NCBI GenBank assembly: GCA_035628055.1
Contig: DASPKO010000077.1
Location: 1 to 6,407 of the forward strand
Reading direction: 5' to 3'
Length of the DNA: 6,407 nucleotides
Origin: DASPKO01 sp035628055
Lineage (GTDB): Bacteria > Planctomycetota > Phycisphaerae > Phycisphaerales > UBA1924
Shown here: piece by piece, positions 5,390 through 6,407 of the stretch
Numbering within the stretch: the stretch's first letter is position 1
How the letters are laid out: every line of letters starts with the position of its first letter
Notes under the pieces: model-generated
Seen by the model: only the letters and a program-made list of their open reading frames with translations
What the model was told of the DNA's origin: nothing
Database searches by the model: none
Position numbers and translations under genes: made by a program

Positions 5390-5836
5390 ATGATCCCACC
5401 GACCCCGACCACCAAGGTTGATCCGGCGCTCGTGCGCGGCGTGCTCGGCGAAATGCTCCCCGCGGGGAGCGGCAAGCCGGAGATGGTTCGCCTGCACGTG
5501 CCGGGAACCAACTACGAGCTCCACCTCGTGCCCGGGGGGCCCTTGCCGGGGCCGGCCGGGTCCAAGGTGGTCGGGCGGATCGAGGCGGCGGCGCGGCGGA
5601 TCGACCTGGTGGGCGCGGGGGGGCGGTACATCGAGCCCGTGGCGGGGAACCCCCGGCGGGTGCAGGGGATGGTCATCGGGGTCGATGAGGTGGGAGGGCG
5701 CGTCATCGTGAACGCCGGGGCGACCGTGCACCTCAAGCCGACGGACGCGCGCCAGCGGGCGGGGCAGTTCGAGCCGGGGACCATGGTGTCGTGCGACGTG
5801 CTCGACGGGGCGACGTTCACGCCCGCGACCGTGTAG
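5390..5836 (+). CDS. Conserved hypothetical beta-rich protein (148 aa)
   Basis: A soluble 148-residue protein without signal peptide or membrane segment. It resembles uncharacterised proteins I associate with Phycisphaerae genomes; this is from memory and not searched. The N-terminus is a short helix (VDPALVRGVLGEML, 10-23). The rest is strand-rich, in two similar units: KVVGRIEAAARRIDLVGAGG (59-78) ending in RYIEPV (79-84), and RVQGMVIGVDEVGGRVIVNA (90-109) ending in ATVHLKP (111-117). The closing segment is FEPGTMVSCDVLDGATFTP (127-145). The alternation suggests small beta-barrels, perhaps OB-like, but no nucleic-acid or ligand-binding residues can be named. The single Cys135 lies in the last strand. 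Start ATG 5390 follows a TACACT box by seven bases, and an upstream extension is unlikely. It ends 75 bp before the convergent PIG-L deacetylase gene. Confidence 0.86.
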   Translation: MIPPTPTTKVDPALVRGVLGEMLPAGSGKPEMVRLHVPGTNYELHLVPGGPLPGPAGSKVVGRIEAAARRIDLVGAGGRYIEPVAGNPRRVQGMVIGVDEVGGRVIVNAGATVHLKPTDARQRAGQFEPGTMVSCDVLDGATFTPATV

Positions 5837-5870
5837 TGCCCACGAGGGAGTACCAACGGGCGCGGAGTGG

Positions 5871-5889
5871 GGCCCGACCGGCACGGGCC
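5871..5889. terminator. Hairpin between convergent genes (candidate bidirectional terminator)
   Basis: GGCCCG (5871-5876) and CGGGCC (5884-5889) form a perfect 6-bp stem around a 7-nt loop in the 75-bp gap between two convergent stop codons. The position suits a terminator serving both genes, but no T-tract flanks it on either side, so it is not a canonical intrinsic terminator. Confidence 0.35.
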
Positions 5890-5911
5890 GGGAGGCGCCG
5901 GGTGGGCCGCG

Positions 5912-6407
5912 CTAGACCAGGTCATTCAGAGCGCGCAGGCCCAGGGGCTCGTGAGTGAAGAAGGGCTCGGCGAACGCCGCGCCGATCCGCGAGCCGAAGT
6001 ACACGCCGGCCGCGTCGATCCAGTCGGGCACGTGCCGGTTGGCCGGATTGGCCACGAACTGCGAGTGGTACGCGAGGATGGACTGGCGCTTCTGGGGGCG
6101 GGCGGCGGAGACGTCGAGCAGGAACGACGGGGCCGGGACGAGGCGGAGGTGGGTCGCGTAGTAGTGGAAGAGCCAGCGCGGGTAGCGGGGCGCGCGGCCC
6201 TGATCGCCGGGCATGGGCTGGGCGGTGAGCTTGGCGTCGAAGCGGGCGTCCTCGACGAGGCGCGTGACGGCGCGATGGTCGGGGTGCGCATCGGGCGCGA
6301 ACGGGGCGAAGAGGACGTCGGCCTGGGTCGCGCGGATGACGCCCGCGATCCGGTGGCGCGCCTCGAGCGAGTGCTCGACGCGGCGGTTGGGCAGGCCGGC
6401 GCCCCAG
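5912..6407 (-). CDS. PIG-L/LmbE-family deacetylase, BshB1-like (C-terminal part)
   Basis: The frame is open from the right edge (first whole codon at 6406) to TAG 5914-5912, giving 164 residues. The family removes N-acetyl groups from amino sugars using zinc. BshB1 acts on GlcNAc-malate in bacillithiol synthesis, and relatives act on mycothiol precursors or other glycans. Seen: GLPNRRVEH near the edge, an ADVLFAPFAPDAHPDH block (29-44 of the visible part) with the family HPDH motif, VEDARFDAKL, PSFLLDVS, YHSQF and the ending YFGSRIGAAFAEPFFTHEPL. The HPDH residues serve the zinc site and catalysis in characterised members. The N-terminal zinc motif (HPDDxE) and the start lie beyond the window. 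From a family length of roughly 230-240 residues, about 70 are missing. The ending matches BshB1-like members best, but the substrate is not certain. An internal ATG at 6214 is not the start, since the HPDH motif lies before it. Confidence 0.92.
   Translation of the reverse strand, partial: WGAGLPNRRVEHSLEARHRIAGVIRATQADVLFAPFAPDAHPDHRAVTRLVEDARFDAKLTAQPMPGDQGRAPRYPRWLFHYYATHLRLVPAPSFLLDVSAARPQKRQSILAYHSQFVANPANRHVPDWIDAAGVYFGSRIGAAFAEPFFTHEPLGLRALNDLV

Overview
The window is strongly GC-rich, with G or C in most third codon positions. It holds seven genes, one of them cut by the right edge, plus a possible short tail of an eighth at the left edge. The sequence suggests a planctomycete, probably of the Phycisphaerae. 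Reasons are an unusual ClpS of a type I associate with planctomycetes, two lineage-restricted hypothetical proteins, and several TANNNT boxes only 6-7 nt before start codons, as expected for leaderless transcripts. The taxonomic call is inference; no rRNA or other marker is present.

Layout from left to right: a possible C-terminal fragment of an upstream gene (2-61, +); a TTGACG/TACCAT promoter driving a sugar phosphate isomerase/epimerase-like TIM barrel (232-1116, +); convergent to it, a D-isomer 2-hydroxyacid dehydrogenase of the phosphoglycerate dehydrogenase type (1146-2099, -); upstream of that on the same strand, a ClpS-like Clp protease adaptor (2169-2552, -). An 84-bp divergent control region with a 9-bp inverted repeat separates clpS from a large exported protein of unknown function (2637-4799, +). 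That protein has a weak C25/caspase-like signature in its second half and helical repeats at its C-terminus. A small exported protein follows (4867-5271, +), then a conserved soluble beta-rich hypothetical protein with its own promoter (5390-5836, +). The C-terminal part of a PIG-L/LmbE (BshB1-like) deacetylase runs in from the right edge (5912-6407, -).

The genes look like ordinary chromosomal housekeeping and lineage-specific genes, not one pathway. The dehydrogenase may be co-transcribed with clpS, and the two exported proteins lie in tandem. I see no mobile element, CRISPR array, tRNA, rRNA or toxin-antitoxin pair, and no gene-free stretch longer than 300 bases. No clear new multi-gene system is visible. 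The most interesting items are the 720-residue exported protein (possible inactive C25-like fold plus an internal repeat), the divergent regulatory dyad, and the altered key residues in the TIM-barrel protein and in ClpS. Very long open frames on both strands are GC-driven shadows.
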